40,685 nucleotides of DNA from positions 1 through 40,685 of the forward strand of contig CAYMDU010000004.1 in NCBI GenBank assembly GCA_964389495.1. The letters are read 5' to 3'. The notes under the pieces were generated by a model. It saw nothing but the letters and a program-made list of their open reading frames with translations, did no database searches and was not told where the DNA came from. Both the position numbers and the translations under genes were made by a program. This document shows positions 23,247-31,261 of the stretch, one piece after another. Every line of letters starts with the position of its first letter. Position 1 is the first letter of the stretch. The stretch is from RGIG3009 sp964389495 (GTDB lineage Bacteria > Bacillota > Clostridia > Oscillospirales > Acutalibacteraceae).

Positions 23247-24332
23247 TTAAGCATTGGCCGCTTCAAAGGCCTTCATGAATTCCACCAGTTTTTCCACGCC
23301 TTCCACCGGCATGGCATTATAAATCGAAGCACGCATACCACCAACAGAACGATGGCCTTTGAGGTTAACAAATCCCGCCGCCGCTGCTTCTTTAACAAAT
23401 TTAGCATCCAGCTCTTCGTTGCCCGTGACAAACGGAATGTTCATGAGCGACCGATCTTTCTTTTCCACCGTGCCACGGAACAACTTGGAAGAATCCAGGA
23501 ACTCATACAGCATGGCTGCCTTTTTCTCGTTGATTTCTTTCATCTTCTCCAAGCCACCGATTTCGTCGCGCAGCCACTCCAACACCAACTTGCAGATATA
23601 AATGGAATAGCAAGGCGGCGTGTTGTACATGGAACCGTTATCGGCATGGATGCTATACTTAAACATGGTGGGCGTGCACGCTTGCGCCTCGCCGATCAAA
23701 TCTTCACGAATAATCACCACGGTTAAGCCGGCAGGACCCATATTCTTTTGAGCACCGGCATACAGCATACCAAAGCGCGACACATCAATTGGCTCGGACA
23801 AAATGCAAGACGAAACATCGGCCACCAACGGCACATCGCCGGTTTCCGGCAACTTGGTGAACTTGGTACCGTAGATGGTGTTGTTCATGCAAATGTGGAA
23901 ATAGTCGGCATCCTTTGTGAAATCGGCCGAATCCCATTCCGGAATGTAGGAAAACGTTTTGTCTTTGGAGCTGGCAATCACCTTGGTTTCCCCATAGCGG
24001 GAGGCTTCTTGGTAGGCTTTGTTGGCCCACTGCCCGGTGATCAAAAAGTCTGCCTTGCCACTGCCTGTCATCAGATTTAGCGGGATCATGGCGAACTGGG
24101 ACGATGCCCCGCCCTGCAAAAACAACACCTTGTAGTTGTCGGGAATGTTCATCACCGAACGCAACAACGCTTCGCACTCTTTAATAATGGCGTCGTAGGT
24201 TTTGGAGCGGTGCGACATTTCCATAACCGACTGACCGGACCCCTGATAGTCCAGCATTTCGTCTGCCGCACGGCGCAACACGCTTTCCGGCAACACAGAC
24301 GGCCCCGCCGAAAAATTATACACTCTTGCCAT
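23247..24332 (-). CDS. serC: Phosphoserine aminotransferase
   Basis: A 361-residue PLP enzyme making phosphoserine from 3-phosphohydroxypyruvate and glutamate. It opens with the family signature RVYNFSAGPSVLPESVL; the PLP lysine lies in YAGAQKNMGPAGLT near residues 190-204; KVLFLQGGASSQFAM and the C-terminal GHRSVGGMRASIYNAMP are also diagnostic. The ATG at 24332 is chosen over the in-frame TTG at 24338, since GGGAGG stands eight bases before the ATG and only two before the TTG. It is the first gene of the serC-serA operon; no phosphoserine phosphatase is in the window. Confidence 0.95.
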   Translation of the reverse strand: MARVYNFSAGPSVLPESVLRRAADEMLDYQGSGQSVMEMSHRSKTYDAIIKECEALLRSVMNIPDNYKVLFLQGGASSQFAMIPLNLMTGSGKADFLITGQWANKAYQEASRYGETKVIASSKDKTFSYIPEWDSADFTKDADYFHICMNNTIYGTKFTKLPETGDVPLVADVSSCILSEPIDVSRFGMLYAGAQKNMGPAGLTVVIIREDLIGEAQACTPTMFKYSIHADNGSMYNTPPCYSIYICKLVLEWLRDEIGGLEKMKEINEKKAAMLYEFLDSSKLFRGTVEKKDRSLMNIPFVTGNEELDAKFVKEAAAAGFVNLKGHRSVGGMRASIYNAMPVEGVEKLVEFMKAFEAANA

Positions 24333-24374
24333 AATCAATTCCTCCCGGTAATAAATAAAGTCAAGTTAGGAACT

Positions 24375-24403
24375 ATTGTACTATTTTATTTTCTATTAGT
24401 CAA
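24375..24403 (-). promoter_or_regulatory. SigA promoter of serC-serA
   Basis: Minus strand TTGACT (24398-24403), 17-base spacer, TACAAT (24375-24380). The leader is about 35 bases, too short for a riboswitch. Confidence 0.8.
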
Positions 24404-24441
24404 CTGCTTTTCGAATTTTTTGCAATTTTTCTAAGGATGTA

Positions 24442-24470
24442 TTGCATATCCGATGATTTAACGCTATAAT
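24442..24470 (+). promoter_or_regulatory. SigA promoter of the DRTGG-hydrogenase-PHP operon
   Basis: Plus strand TTGCAT (24442-24447), 17-base spacer, TATAAT (24465-24470), 33 bases before the first gene. Confidence 0.75.
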
Positions 24471-24503
24471 GAAAATCAGAAAGCACAGAAAGGATGATTT
24501 TCC

Positions 24504-24851
24504 ATGACCATCGCGGATGTTAAATCCATTCTCCACGCCGAACTGCGTGCCGGCAAGGCACTGGACACCGAAGTACGCAATGCCTGCGGCAGCGATATGA
24601 TGAGCGATGTCCTTGCTTTTGTCAAAGACCAATCGGTTTTGTTATCCGGCTTGGTAAACACGCAAGTTGTTCGCACAGCAGAAATGATGGACATGGTGTG
24701 CATCGTTTTTGTTCGCGGAAAAGAACCGACCCCGGAAATGATTGCCTTGGCCGAAGAACGCGGCATTGTCCTGCTAACCACCCCGCTGCGTATGTTTACC
24801 GCTTGCGGGCTGTTGTACACCAACGGGCTTTCCGGCGGCGACGAACTCTAA
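24504..24851 (+). CDS. DRTGG-domain protein (first of five in a sensory hydrogenase cluster)
   Basis: A 115-residue soluble protein made of a single DRTGG-type domain. Recognisable parts are SDMMSDVLAFVKDQSVLLSG (about residues 30-49), VVRTAEMMDMVCIVFVRGK and LLTTPLRMFTACGLLYTNGL. DRTGG domains are found in regulatory proteins such as HPr kinase-like and CBS proteins and probably bind a nucleotide or phospho-ligand. The start has AAAGGATG with suitable spacing. It is the first gene of a run of five closely spaced genes (24504-27662), the fourth being a second, diverged DRTGG-like protein. Its role is unknown; it probably takes part in phosphorelay or ligand signalling. Confidence 0.85.
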   Translation: MTIADVKSILHAELRAGKALDTEVRNACGSDMMSDVLAFVKDQSVLLSGLVNTQVVRTAEMMDMVCIVFVRGKEPTPEMIALAEERGIVLLTTPLRMFTACGLLYTNGLSGGDEL

Positions 24852-24863
24852 GGCGGTGATGCT

Positions 24864-25292
24864 ATGAGCATTCATCTGCATTACGAAGTGCCCGGAGACG
24901 ATTTCACCCGTGCCGGCGAAGCCTCCGGTGCCGTTAAAGGAAAGCTGAAACAGCTTGGCTTTCGGCCGGATATTATTCGCCGGGTTTCCATTGCCATGTA
25001 CGAAGGCGAAATCAACATGGTTATTCACGCAGGCGGAGGAACGGCGGATGTGGACATTTCTCCCGATTGTATCACCGTTCTTCTTTCCGACCGTGGGCCG
25101 GGTATTCCCAATTTGGAACTGGCCATGCAAGAAGGCTGGTCAACCGCTTCGGAAACCGTGCGTGACCTTGGTTTTGGTGCCGGCATGGGCCTTCCCAACA
25201 TTAAAAAATACACCGATGAGCTCACCATAGATACCGCACCGGGAAAAGGAACCCGTATGCACATGACCGTGCGGGCAAACGGTGAGAAGTAA
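24864..25292 (+). CDS. RsbW/RsbT-like HATPase (anti-sigma factor type kinase)
   Basis: A 142-residue GHKL-fold ATPase of the serine kinase/anti-sigma type. The N box is EGEINMVIHA near residues 47-56; the G1 box is DRGPGIP near 76-82; the G2 box is GFGAGMGLPNIKKY near 101-114. These are the ATP-binding features of RsbT and SpoIIAB/RsbW proteins, which phosphorylate serine in an antagonist. There is no histidine-kinase phosphoacceptor domain. It starts 12 bases after the first DRTGG gene and 15 bases before the hydrogenase. It could phosphorylate one of the neighbours, or transmit the state of the hydrogenase-like sensor. Confidence 0.88.
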   Translation: MSIHLHYEVPGDDFTRAGEASGAVKGKLKQLGFRPDIIRRVSIAMYEGEINMVIHAGGGTADVDISPDCITVLLSDRGPGIPNLELAMQEGWSTASETVRDLGFGAGMGLPNIKKYTDELTIDTAPGKGTRMHMTVRANGEK

Positions 25293-25307
25293 GGAGCTTG
25301 TTATCGT

Positions 25308-26585
25308 ATGGAACGCTTTGTCCATTCCGTTACTTTGGATACCGACAAATGTGTGGGCTGTACCAACTGCATCAAGCATTGCCCCACGCAAGCCATCCGC
25401 GTGCGCGACGGCAAGGCCACCATTATTTCCGCACGGTGCATTGATTGCGGCGAGTGCATTCGCGTTTGCCCGCACCGGGCCAAAAAAGCGCGGCACGATT
25501 CTTTGGCATTGCTGTCCGACTACCGTTACACTATCGCTCTTCCCGCTCCTTCCCTTTATGGGCAATTTCGCAATCTGGACGATGTTGACATTGTGCTCAC
25601 CGCTTTGTTGGAACTGGGATTTCACGAAGTGTTTGAAGTATCCCGCGGGGCAGAGATTGTATCGGACGCCACCCGTCAACTGTTGGCCGACGGCAAGCTG
25701 AAAAAACCGGTTATCAGTTCTGCCTGCCCAGCGGTTGTGCGGCTCATTCAAGTGCGTTTTCCCGATTTGTGCAACCATGTCTTGCCATTCAAATCGCCCA
25801 TGGAAGTATCGGCCTCCTTGGCGCGGCAACGCGCCATGGCTCGCACCGGGTTAGCCCCCGACGATATCGGCATCTTTTTTATTTCTCCCTGCCCCGCCAA
25901 AGTAACCGATGCCCACTTTCCGTTGGGAATGCCCCGCTCACAGGTTGACGGTGTATTGGCCATCAGTGATATTTATCCCGCTTTGGTGGGGAAAATGAAT
26001 CATCTTGACCGCATTGAACCTTTGTCAAACGCCGGCCTGATTGGCATCAGCTGGTCGTTTATCGGGGGCGAAGCCGCCGGCACTCTAAACGAAAATCACC
26101 TTTCGGCGGACGGCATTCAGAATGTGATTCATGTATTGGAAGATTTGGAAGACGAAAAATTTGCCGATTTGGATTTCATCGAGTTGAATGCCTGCGCCGG
26201 CGGCTGTGTCGGCGGCGTTTTTACCACCGAAAACGGATATGTTGCCAAAGCCCGTATCAAACATCTTCGCAAATATCTTCCGGTTTCCTGCAACCGAGCC
26301 GACGATATAGGCGGGCTTTCTTCCCTTTCATGGTCCGAACCGTTGCGGGAAAATCCGGCATTGCGACTGGCCGAAAATGTGGAAGACGCCATGCGCTTAA
26401 TGCAAAACGCCGAAGCCGTTTTCACACACCTCCCTCAACTGGACTGTGGCTCATGCGGTGCGCCCACCTGCCGTGCTTTGGCCGAAGATGTTGCTTTGGG
26501 CCTTGCCGACGAAAACGATTGCATTTTCCGCATGCGGCAACTGTTGCAGCATACCGAAATTCCCGAGGAAGGAGAATCCACATGA
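25308..26585 (+). CDS. Short [FeFe]-hydrogenase-like sensor protein with extra Fe-S domain
   Basis: A 425-residue protein. The N terminus has a two-cluster ferredoxin domain: C15, C18, C21, C25 and C44, C47, C50, C54. The middle is a [FeFe]-hydrogenase H-cluster domain: motif L1 reads SSACP (Ala139, Cys140), L2 reads SPCPAKV (Cys195), L3 reads ELNACAGGCVGG (Cys296, Cys300). All four H-cluster cysteine ligands are kept, but the adjacent proton-relay cysteine is Ala139. The C terminus has a CX2CX4C...C domain (C380, C383, C388, C405) resembling the 4Fe-4S domain of PF04060. Catalytic hydrogenases have Cys-Cys at L1; Ala is reported for sensory HydS. No PAS domain is present. It ends in an ATGA overlap with the next gene. 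Confidence 0.9.
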   Translation: MERFVHSVTLDTDKCVGCTNCIKHCPTQAIRVRDGKATIISARCIDCGECIRVCPHRAKKARHDSLALLSDYRYTIALPAPSLYGQFRNLDDVDIVLTALLELGFHEVFEVSRGAEIVSDATRQLLADGKLKKPVISSACPAVVRLIQVRFPDLCNHVLPFKSPMEVSASLARQRAMARTGLAPDDIGIFFISPCPAKVTDAHFPLGMPRSQVDGVLAISDIYPALVGKMNHLDRIEPLSNAGLIGISWSFIGGEAAGTLNENHLSADGIQNVIHVLEDLEDEKFADLDFIELNACAGGCVGGVFTTENGYVAKARIKHLRKYLPVSCNRADDIGGLSSLSWSEPLRENPALRLAENVEDAMRLMQNAEAVFTHLPQLDCGSCGAPTCRALAEDVALGLADENDCIFRMRQLLQHTEIPEEGEST

Positions 26586-26917
26586 TCACTGTTCAAGACT
26601 TGGCCACTCACCTGCATTTGGAAGTTCTGTGCGAAGGCGACCTCACCCGCGAAGTACGCGGCGGGTATTGCGGCGATTTGCTCAGTTGGGTCATGGGGCG
26701 CGCACCAGCCGGCAGCGCTTGGATTAGTGTCATGGGCAATGTGAACGCCATCGCGGTTTGCGTTTTGGCCGACCTTCCCTGTCTTATTCTATGCGAAAAC
26801 GCCACGCTGGATGACGCCGCGCACAATCGCGCCGCATTGGAATCCGTAACGGTATTGCGCAGCCCGCAAGACAGCTATTCGTTGGCAGTTGCCCTGTCGC
26901 GGCTATTGTCGCAATGA
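26582..26917 (+). CDS. Second DRTGG-like protein of the hydrogenase cluster
   Basis: A 111-residue soluble protein. GDLTREVRGGYCGDLLSWVMGR and the following strands (AWISVMGNVNAIAVCVLADLPCLIL) fit a diverged DRTGG domain. It overlaps the hydrogenase-like gene by ATGA and has GAAGGAGAA before its start, so translation of the two is coupled. Such tight linkage suggests that it acts directly with the sensor. The similarity to the first DRTGG protein is limited, so the two may bind different ligands. Confidence 0.75.
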   Translation: MITVQDLATHLHLEVLCEGDLTREVRGGYCGDLLSWVMGRAPAGSAWISVMGNVNAIAVCVLADLPCLILCENATLDDAAHNRAALESVTVLRSPQDSYSLAVALSRLLSQ

Positions 26918-26927
26918 GGAACGGCTC

Positions 26928-27662
26928 ATGAGGGTATACTACGACTTTCACTTACATTCCTGCTTATCCCCTTGCGGCGACGAGGAAATGACCCCGCACG
27001 ATTTGGTACACATGGCCGCCTTGTTAGGGCTGCAAGCGATCGCCCTCACCGACCACAATTCCTGTTTGAATTGCCCTGCCGCCGCACAGGTGGCGGCTGA
27101 AATCGGATTAACTTTTTTGCCGGGCATGGAATTGTGCACCGCCGAAGAAGCGCACATTGTTTGCCTTTTTCCAACAACGGAGCAAGCACTAGCCTTTCAA
27201 AACACCGTTGACAGCACCCTACCACCGGTGCGCAACCGCCCGGATATCTTCGGTGAGCAAATCATTTGCAACGCCCAAGACGAACCCGTCGGCACACAGG
27301 ATGTGCTGCTTACCACAGCATCAACCATCAGCGTTGACACGGTGGTGCCGCTGGTTCGCTCGTTTGGCGGAACCGCTTTCCCGGCACATATCGACCGCCC
27401 GTCTTACAGCGTCACCGCCGCTTTGGGCAATATTCCCCCGGTTGGCTTCACCGCTGTCGAGATAACCGCAACCGGTGATGTGGAACAGCTAACCGCGCAA
27501 TATCCCGAAATCCGGCACACGCCTTTGTTGCTCAATTCCGATGCTCATCGGCTACTCGACATTAACGAACCACTTGCCTATCTGGAATTGGCAGACGCCT
27601 CCCCCGCTACCATCATCGCCGCCCTTAACGGCTCTGTTCCCTGCAGCTGGTCGCGGAGATAG
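26928..27662 (+). CDS. PHP-domain phosphoesterase
   Basis: A 244-residue metal-dependent phosphoesterase. The PHP motifs are DFHLHSCLSPCG (residues 5-16), ALTDHNS near 43-49, PGMELCTAEEAHIV and a late SDAH. The pattern fits a trinuclear-metal hydrolase of the YciV/PHP kind, acting on a nucleotide or phosphate ester. The ATG at 26928 is preferred since GAGGAA is near it and the frame upstream lies in the preceding gene. As the last gene of the cluster it may break down a signal or phosphorylated product, but this is inference. Confidence 0.9.
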   Translation: MRVYYDFHLHSCLSPCGDEEMTPHDLVHMAALLGLQAIALTDHNSCLNCPAAAQVAAEIGLTFLPGMELCTAEEAHIVCLFPTTEQALAFQNTVDSTLPPVRNRPDIFGEQIICNAQDEPVGTQDVLLTTASTISVDTVVPLVRSFGGTAFPAHIDRPSYSVTAALGNIPPVGFTAVEITATGDVEQLTAQYPEIRHTPLLLNSDAHRLLDINEPLAYLELADASPATIIAALNGSVPCSWSRR

Positions 27663-27723
27663 CGACAACCGATTTAAATGCGGCCGTCGGCAGGCACACA
27701 GACTTTGCTGCTTTGGCATTAAA

Positions 27724-27767
27724 AAACGCTCCGAAACCCAATCGGCTTCGGAGCGTTTGCTTTTTAA
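27724..27767. terminator. Bidirectional terminator between PHP gene and rpsI
   Basis: Stem AAACGCTCCGAA (27724-27735) with 27747-27758; T-rich tails on both strands (GCTTTTT to the right, TTTTTT minus). It separates convergent transcription units. Confidence 0.85.
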
Positions 27768-27778
27768 AATATTTTCGA

Positions 27779-28183
27779 TTAACGCTTGGAGAACTGCGGT
27801 GCGCGGCGAGCGCCTTTCAAGCCGTACTTCTTGCGTTCCTTCATGCGCGGATCGCGTGTGAGGAACCCGGCTTTCTTCAACGCCGAGCGCAACGATTCGC
27901 TGTCGTACTGCAACAAGGCACGAGCAACGCCGTGGCGAATAGCACCGGCCTGACCGGTAACGCCACCACCGGCTACGCGGCATTCAATGTCGAATTTTTC
28001 TGTCATGCCGGTGAGTTCCAGAGGCTGACGAACAATCACTTTCAGTGTTTCCAAACCGAAATAGTCGTCGATATCGCGACCGTTGATGGTCACTTTGCCG
28101 GTGCCGTTGTACAAACGAACGCGGGCCACCGATTTTTTGCGACGACCGGTACCGTAGAAATACGGTCTTTTGTTGTAATCCAT
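27779..28183 (-). CDS. rpsI: 30S ribosomal protein S9
   Basis: A 134-residue ribosomal protein. The characteristic YYGTGRRKK-like start (YFYGTGRRKKSVARV), GGGVTGQAGAIRHGVARAL and the terminal RRAPQFSKR are diagnostic; the extended lysine/arginine tail reaches the ribosomal P site. It is the second gene of the rplM-rpsI operon, starting 18 bases after rplM and having AGGAGG before its start. Confidence 0.98.
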   Translation of the reverse strand: MDYNKRPYFYGTGRRKKSVARVRLYNGTGKVTINGRDIDDYFGLETLKVIVRQPLELTGMTEKFDIECRVAGGGVTGQAGAIRHGVARALLQYDSESLRSALKKAGFLTRDPRMKERKKYGLKGARRAPQFSKR

Positions 28184-28201
28184 GAGTAGCAGCCTCCTTT
28201 A

Positions 28202-28630
28202 TTAAAACTCGTGCACTTCGGGCTTCTGTGCAGCATGGTCATGCTGTGCACCGGCATATACGCGCAAGCGCGTGCGTGCCTGACGGCCCAAAGTGTTGTT
28301 GGGGATCATACCGTTCACGGCCAGTTCCATCGCCTTTTCGGGGCGCTGTGCCATCAGCGTGGAATACTTGGTTTCTTTCAGGTTGCCAATCCAGCCGGTG
28401 TGACGGTACCAAACCTTCTGCTCCGATTTCTTGCCGGTCAAAACGGCTTCGGCACAGTTGATGATGATAACATGATCACCGCAATCGACATGAGGCGTGT
28501 AGGTGGGCTTATGCTTACCACGGAGCAACACGGCAGCTTCGGCAGCCACGCGGCCCAGCGGCTTTCCGGCGGCATCGATAACATACCATTTGCGCTCGAC
28601 TTCGCCAGCTTTTGCCATATAAGTGGACAT
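28202..28630 (-). CDS. rplM: 50S ribosomal protein L13
   Basis: A 142-residue ribosomal protein. WYVIDAAGKPLGRVA and the YRHTGWIGNLKE stretch are family marks, followed by the NGMIPNNTLGRQ motif and an acidic-basic tail ending HEF. It binds 23S rRNA early in 50S assembly. The start at 28630 follows AGGAGG. It is the first gene of the conserved rplM-rpsI operon with a strong promoter 46 bases upstream. Confidence 0.98.
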   Translation of the reverse strand: MSTYMAKAGEVERKWYVIDAAGKPLGRVAAEAAVLLRGKHKPTYTPHVDCGDHVIIINCAEAVLTGKKSEQKVWYRHTGWIGNLKETKYSTLMAQRPEKAMELAVNGMIPNNTLGRQARTRLRVYAGAQHDHAAQKPEVHEF

Positions 28631-28676
28631 GGTGAAAACCTCCTGTTTTATTCTCTTGTTTTTTCACAGCTTGCCT

Positions 28677-28705
28677 ATCATACCACACCCAAAAAAGGCT
28701 GTCAA
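28677..28705 (-). promoter_or_regulatory. Consensus SigA promoter of rplM-rpsI
   Basis: Minus strand TTGACA (28700-28705), 17-base spacer, TATGAT (28677-28682). The -35 is perfect. Confidence 0.88.
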
Positions 28706-28852
28706 GACCCATTTTCCGGTTTTTTTAATTTATATCCCTTTCTCTCTCGATTTCTCTCATTTTCTCTTGCAATATCTCGGTTTCTCACTTTTCATTTCAT
28801 TTATTTTCTTGAAGAGAATTTGTCGAAACACCTTTTCTTTTGTCCTTGCGTT

Positions 28853-28861
28853 TGCTATAAT
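28853..28861 (+). promoter_or_regulatory. Extended -10 promoter for radC
   Basis: TGCTATAAT (28853-28861): TGN directly before a perfect TATAAT, which can work without a good -35. It lies only 20 bases before the radC start, leaving a leader of about 13 bases that holds AGAGGTG. Confidence 0.55.
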
Positions 28862-28880
28862 GATTGAAAGAGGTGTTACC

Positions 28881-29597
28881 ATGGAAAGTAAAATCCACAG
28901 CGGTCACCGTGAACGACTGAAAAAACAATTTTTAAAAAGCGGCCTCTCCTTTTTGGAAGCACATCAGGTTTTGGAATTGTTGCTGTTTTATTCCATCCCC
29001 CGAAAAGACACCAATCCCTTGGCCCACACCCTGTTAAACACTTTTGGTGACTTGCCCCATGTGCTGGATGCTCCCGTGGAAGACTTATGCCGTATAGACG
29101 GCATTTCCGAACATTCGGCTATATTGCTGAATTTGTGCGGCAAGTTGTTGCCGCGTTACCAAATGGAACGGCAAAACAGCATCACTTCTTTTTCTTGTAT
29201 TGAAGAAACAGGCGCCTTTTTGCAATCGTTCTTCCTTAACGAACCGAAAGAAAAAAGCGTTGTCCTGTTTTTGAACAACCGGTTTGATCTTCTCGGCTAC
29301 GTGGTTCTCAGCACCGGAACCCTCACCGGAACTTCTGCGCGTGCACGCGAAATCGCCGAATTGGCAATCCGAAAGCAGGCAACGGGGGTGGTTCTTTCTC
29401 ACAATCACCCCGCTGGTTTTGCCGTTCCTTCCTCACAGGATTTACAAACCACCCAGTATCTGATTCGGGCACTTAAATTAATGGAAATTACGCTGTGGGA
29501 CCATTTGATTTTCTCGAATTGCGATTACATTTCTTTGCGACAAAGCCCTCGATTTTCTTCTGTCTTTCTCGATAGCGAAAAGAACGGAGACCAATAA
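28881..29597 (+). CDS. radC: RadC-like JAB-domain DNA repair protein
   Basis: A 238-residue protein. A helix-hairpin-helix region (residues ~20-80) is followed by the JAMM/JAB metal-binding stretch VLSHNHPAGFAVPSSQDL near 170-187, with the two histidines, serine and aspartate of the metalloprotease-like site. RadC itself has no proven DNA repair activity; the family is common in bacteria and mobile elements. The start at 28881 has AGAGGTG ahead; the frame is open upstream only by chance. It ends at the hairpin at 29599. Confidence 0.93.
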   Translation: MESKIHSGHRERLKKQFLKSGLSFLEAHQVLELLLFYSIPRKDTNPLAHTLLNTFGDLPHVLDAPVEDLCRIDGISEHSAILLNLCGKLLPRYQMERQNSITSFSCIEETGAFLQSFFLNEPKEKSVVLFLNNRFDLLGYVVLSTGTLTGTSARAREIAELAIRKQATGVVLSHNHPAGFAVPSSQDLQTTQYLIRALKLMEITLWDHLIFSNCDYISLRQSPRFSSVFLDSEKNGDQ

Positions 29598-29598
29598 A

Positions 29599-29642
29599 AA
29601 CACCGTCCACCAGGCAGGGCCCGGTGGACGGCGCTTTTTATT
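29599..29642. terminator. Bidirectional terminator between radC and the symporter gene
   Basis: Stem CCGTCCACC (29603-29611) with 29623-29631; TTTTTATTT on the right, TTTTTATT on the minus strand. Confidence 0.85.
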
Positions 29643-31176
29643 TTTCAACCAATTCTTGAACCGCTTCTTCCGTTTGGCTTTGTTGGTACGAGAGCATGGC
29701 CTCCACCGCTTTCCCTTTAAGATTGCGATCCACATAGTTGTTGGTAATTTTCATCACCAAGGGTGCCAGTGCTACCACACCAATCAAGTTGGGAATCATC
29801 ATCAGTCCGTTGAACGTATCGGAAATATCCCATGCCAACGACGAAGTCATCACGGCACCGAACATGACGGTACAAACATGAATGATCTTAAAAACAACCG
29901 TACTCTTGGCACCAAACAGATACTCCCAGGCTTTTGAACCGTAATGCGACCACCCCAACACCGTGGTAAACGCAAGCAGGAACATGGCAATGGCAATGAA
30001 TTTTTCGCCGATATTGCCCCACGAAAACACTTGGTTAAAAGCACCTGCCACCAAGGTGGCGTCTGTGTAGCCTGCCAGTATGGACCCGGTTTCCAGATTG
30101 TAAGCACCGGAAGTCAGCACAACCAATGCCGTCATGGTGCAAACAACCATGGTGTCGGCAAATACTTCAAAGATGCCCCACATGCCCTGCTTAACCGGTT
30201 CTTTCACATTGGAATTGGAATGTACCATCACCGAAGAACCAAGCCCGGCTTCGTTGGAAAACACACCGCGTTTAAATCCTTGTGTCATCACCTTGCTCAC
30301 AACCGTTCCGACTCCGCCGCCCACAGCAGCAATCGGGGTGAACGCGTTGGCAAAAATTGCCTTAAACGCCGGAAGAATGTTGGCGTAGTTGATTCCGATA
30401 ATTACTAAACTCCCGGTGACAAACAAAATCACCATGAAGGGAACCACTTTTTCCGCCACCGACGCAATGCGATTTAAGCCGCCCAGCACAATAAGCGCTG
30501 TCAGCAACATGATGAGCACACCGAGCAGCACATTGTACAGCGAAACGCCGCCAAACACTTCCACAGAGGACAGCGAAGGAATGTCAAACGCCTGTGCGAC
30601 ATTCGCAACAATTTTGTTCACCTGCCCCATGCTGCCGATACCAAACGAGGCCAACAATGTGCAAATGCAGAACAGAACCGCCAACACGGCGCCCACCGTT
30701 TTCATGCCCTTTTTGCGGCCCAAACCGTCTTTCAGGTAGTACATGGCACCGCCCGACCATTCGCCTTCCGAATTGCGCCGGCGATAGTAAATGCCCAGCA
30801 CATTTTCCGAATAGTTGGTCATCATGCCGAAAAAGGCAGCAATCCACATCCAAAGCACGGCCCCGGCGCCGCCGATGCAAATGGCCGCCGCCACGCCGGC
30901 GATGTTTCCGGTGCCGATGGTGGCCGCCAGCGCCGTGCACAATGCCTGGAACGGCGAAATGGCACCCTTTTCTTCGGTGTGCTTGATAACATCCTTGTGG
31001 AACAGGCTTCCCAAGGTGTGTTTAAACCAATGCCTCAGGTGGGATACCTGAAAAAACTTGGTGCAGCAGGTCATCAAAATTCCGGCGCCAATCAGCAACC
31101 ACAATCCGATTTTCACCCACACCACATCGTAGATCGCTTTGTTCACAGTTTCCAGCGTTTTTAAAAATTGCTCCAT
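29638..31176 (-). CDS. Alanine/glycine:cation symporter (AGCS family)
   Basis: A 512-residue membrane protein with about ten to eleven hydrophobic segments. AGCS family signatures are visible: AALAATIGTGNIAGVAAA near residues 88-105, FGMMTNYSENVLGIYYR, and GVFSNEAGLGSSVMVHSN near 283-300. Such transporters import alanine or glycine with Na+ or H+. The glycine riboswitch upstream points to glycine as a substrate. The ATG at 31176 is chosen for GGAGG seven bases before it; the frame is open into the riboswitch DNA but has no reason to be translated. A single-gene transcript is likely. Confidence 0.95.
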   Translation of the reverse strand: MEQFLKTLETVNKAIYDVVWVKIGLWLLIGAGILMTCCTKFFQVSHLRHWFKHTLGSLFHKDVIKHTEEKGAISPFQALCTALAATIGTGNIAGVAAAICIGGAGAVLWMWIAAFFGMMTNYSENVLGIYYRRRNSEGEWSGGAMYYLKDGLGRKKGMKTVGAVLAVLFCICTLLASFGIGSMGQVNKIVANVAQAFDIPSLSSVEVFGGVSLYNVLLGVLIMLLTALIVLGGLNRIASVAEKVVPFMVILFVTGSLVIIGINYANILPAFKAIFANAFTPIAAVGGGVGTVVSKVMTQGFKRGVFSNEAGLGSSVMVHSNSNVKEPVKQGMWGIFEVFADTMVVCTMTALVVLTSGAYNLETGSILAGYTDATLVAGAFNQVFSWGNIGEKFIAIAMFLLAFTTVLGWSHYGSKAWEYLFGAKSTVVFKIIHVCTVMFGAVMTSSLAWDISDTFNGLMMIPNLIGVVALAPLVMKITNNYVDRNLKGKAVEAMLSYQQSQTEEAVQELVEK

Positions 31177-31190
31177 GCGTTTTCCTCCTA

Positions 31191-31222
31191 AAACAAAAAC
31201 GAACCGCTCAGCCAAGCGGTTC
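31191..31222 (-). terminator. Second terminator-like hairpin before the symporter
   Basis: Stem GAACCGCT with AGCGGTTC (31201-31208 and 31215-31222), 6-base loop, followed on the minus strand by GTTTTTGTTTTA, then the symporter's ribosome-binding site. It could stop transcription again or affect access to the start site. Confidence 0.6.
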
Positions 31223-31223
31223 A

Positions 31224-31260
31224 CAAAAAAACAAAAAGCACCCGAACAGACGGTGCGTTT
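31224..31260 (-). terminator. Riboswitch expression-platform terminator
   Basis: Short stem GCACC (minus, 31252-31256) with GGTGC (31238-31242), 9-base loop, followed on the minus strand by TTTTTGTTTTTTTG. It starts immediately after the second aptamer, as expected of a glycine-controlled terminator. Confidence 0.7.
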
Positions 31261-31261
31261 T

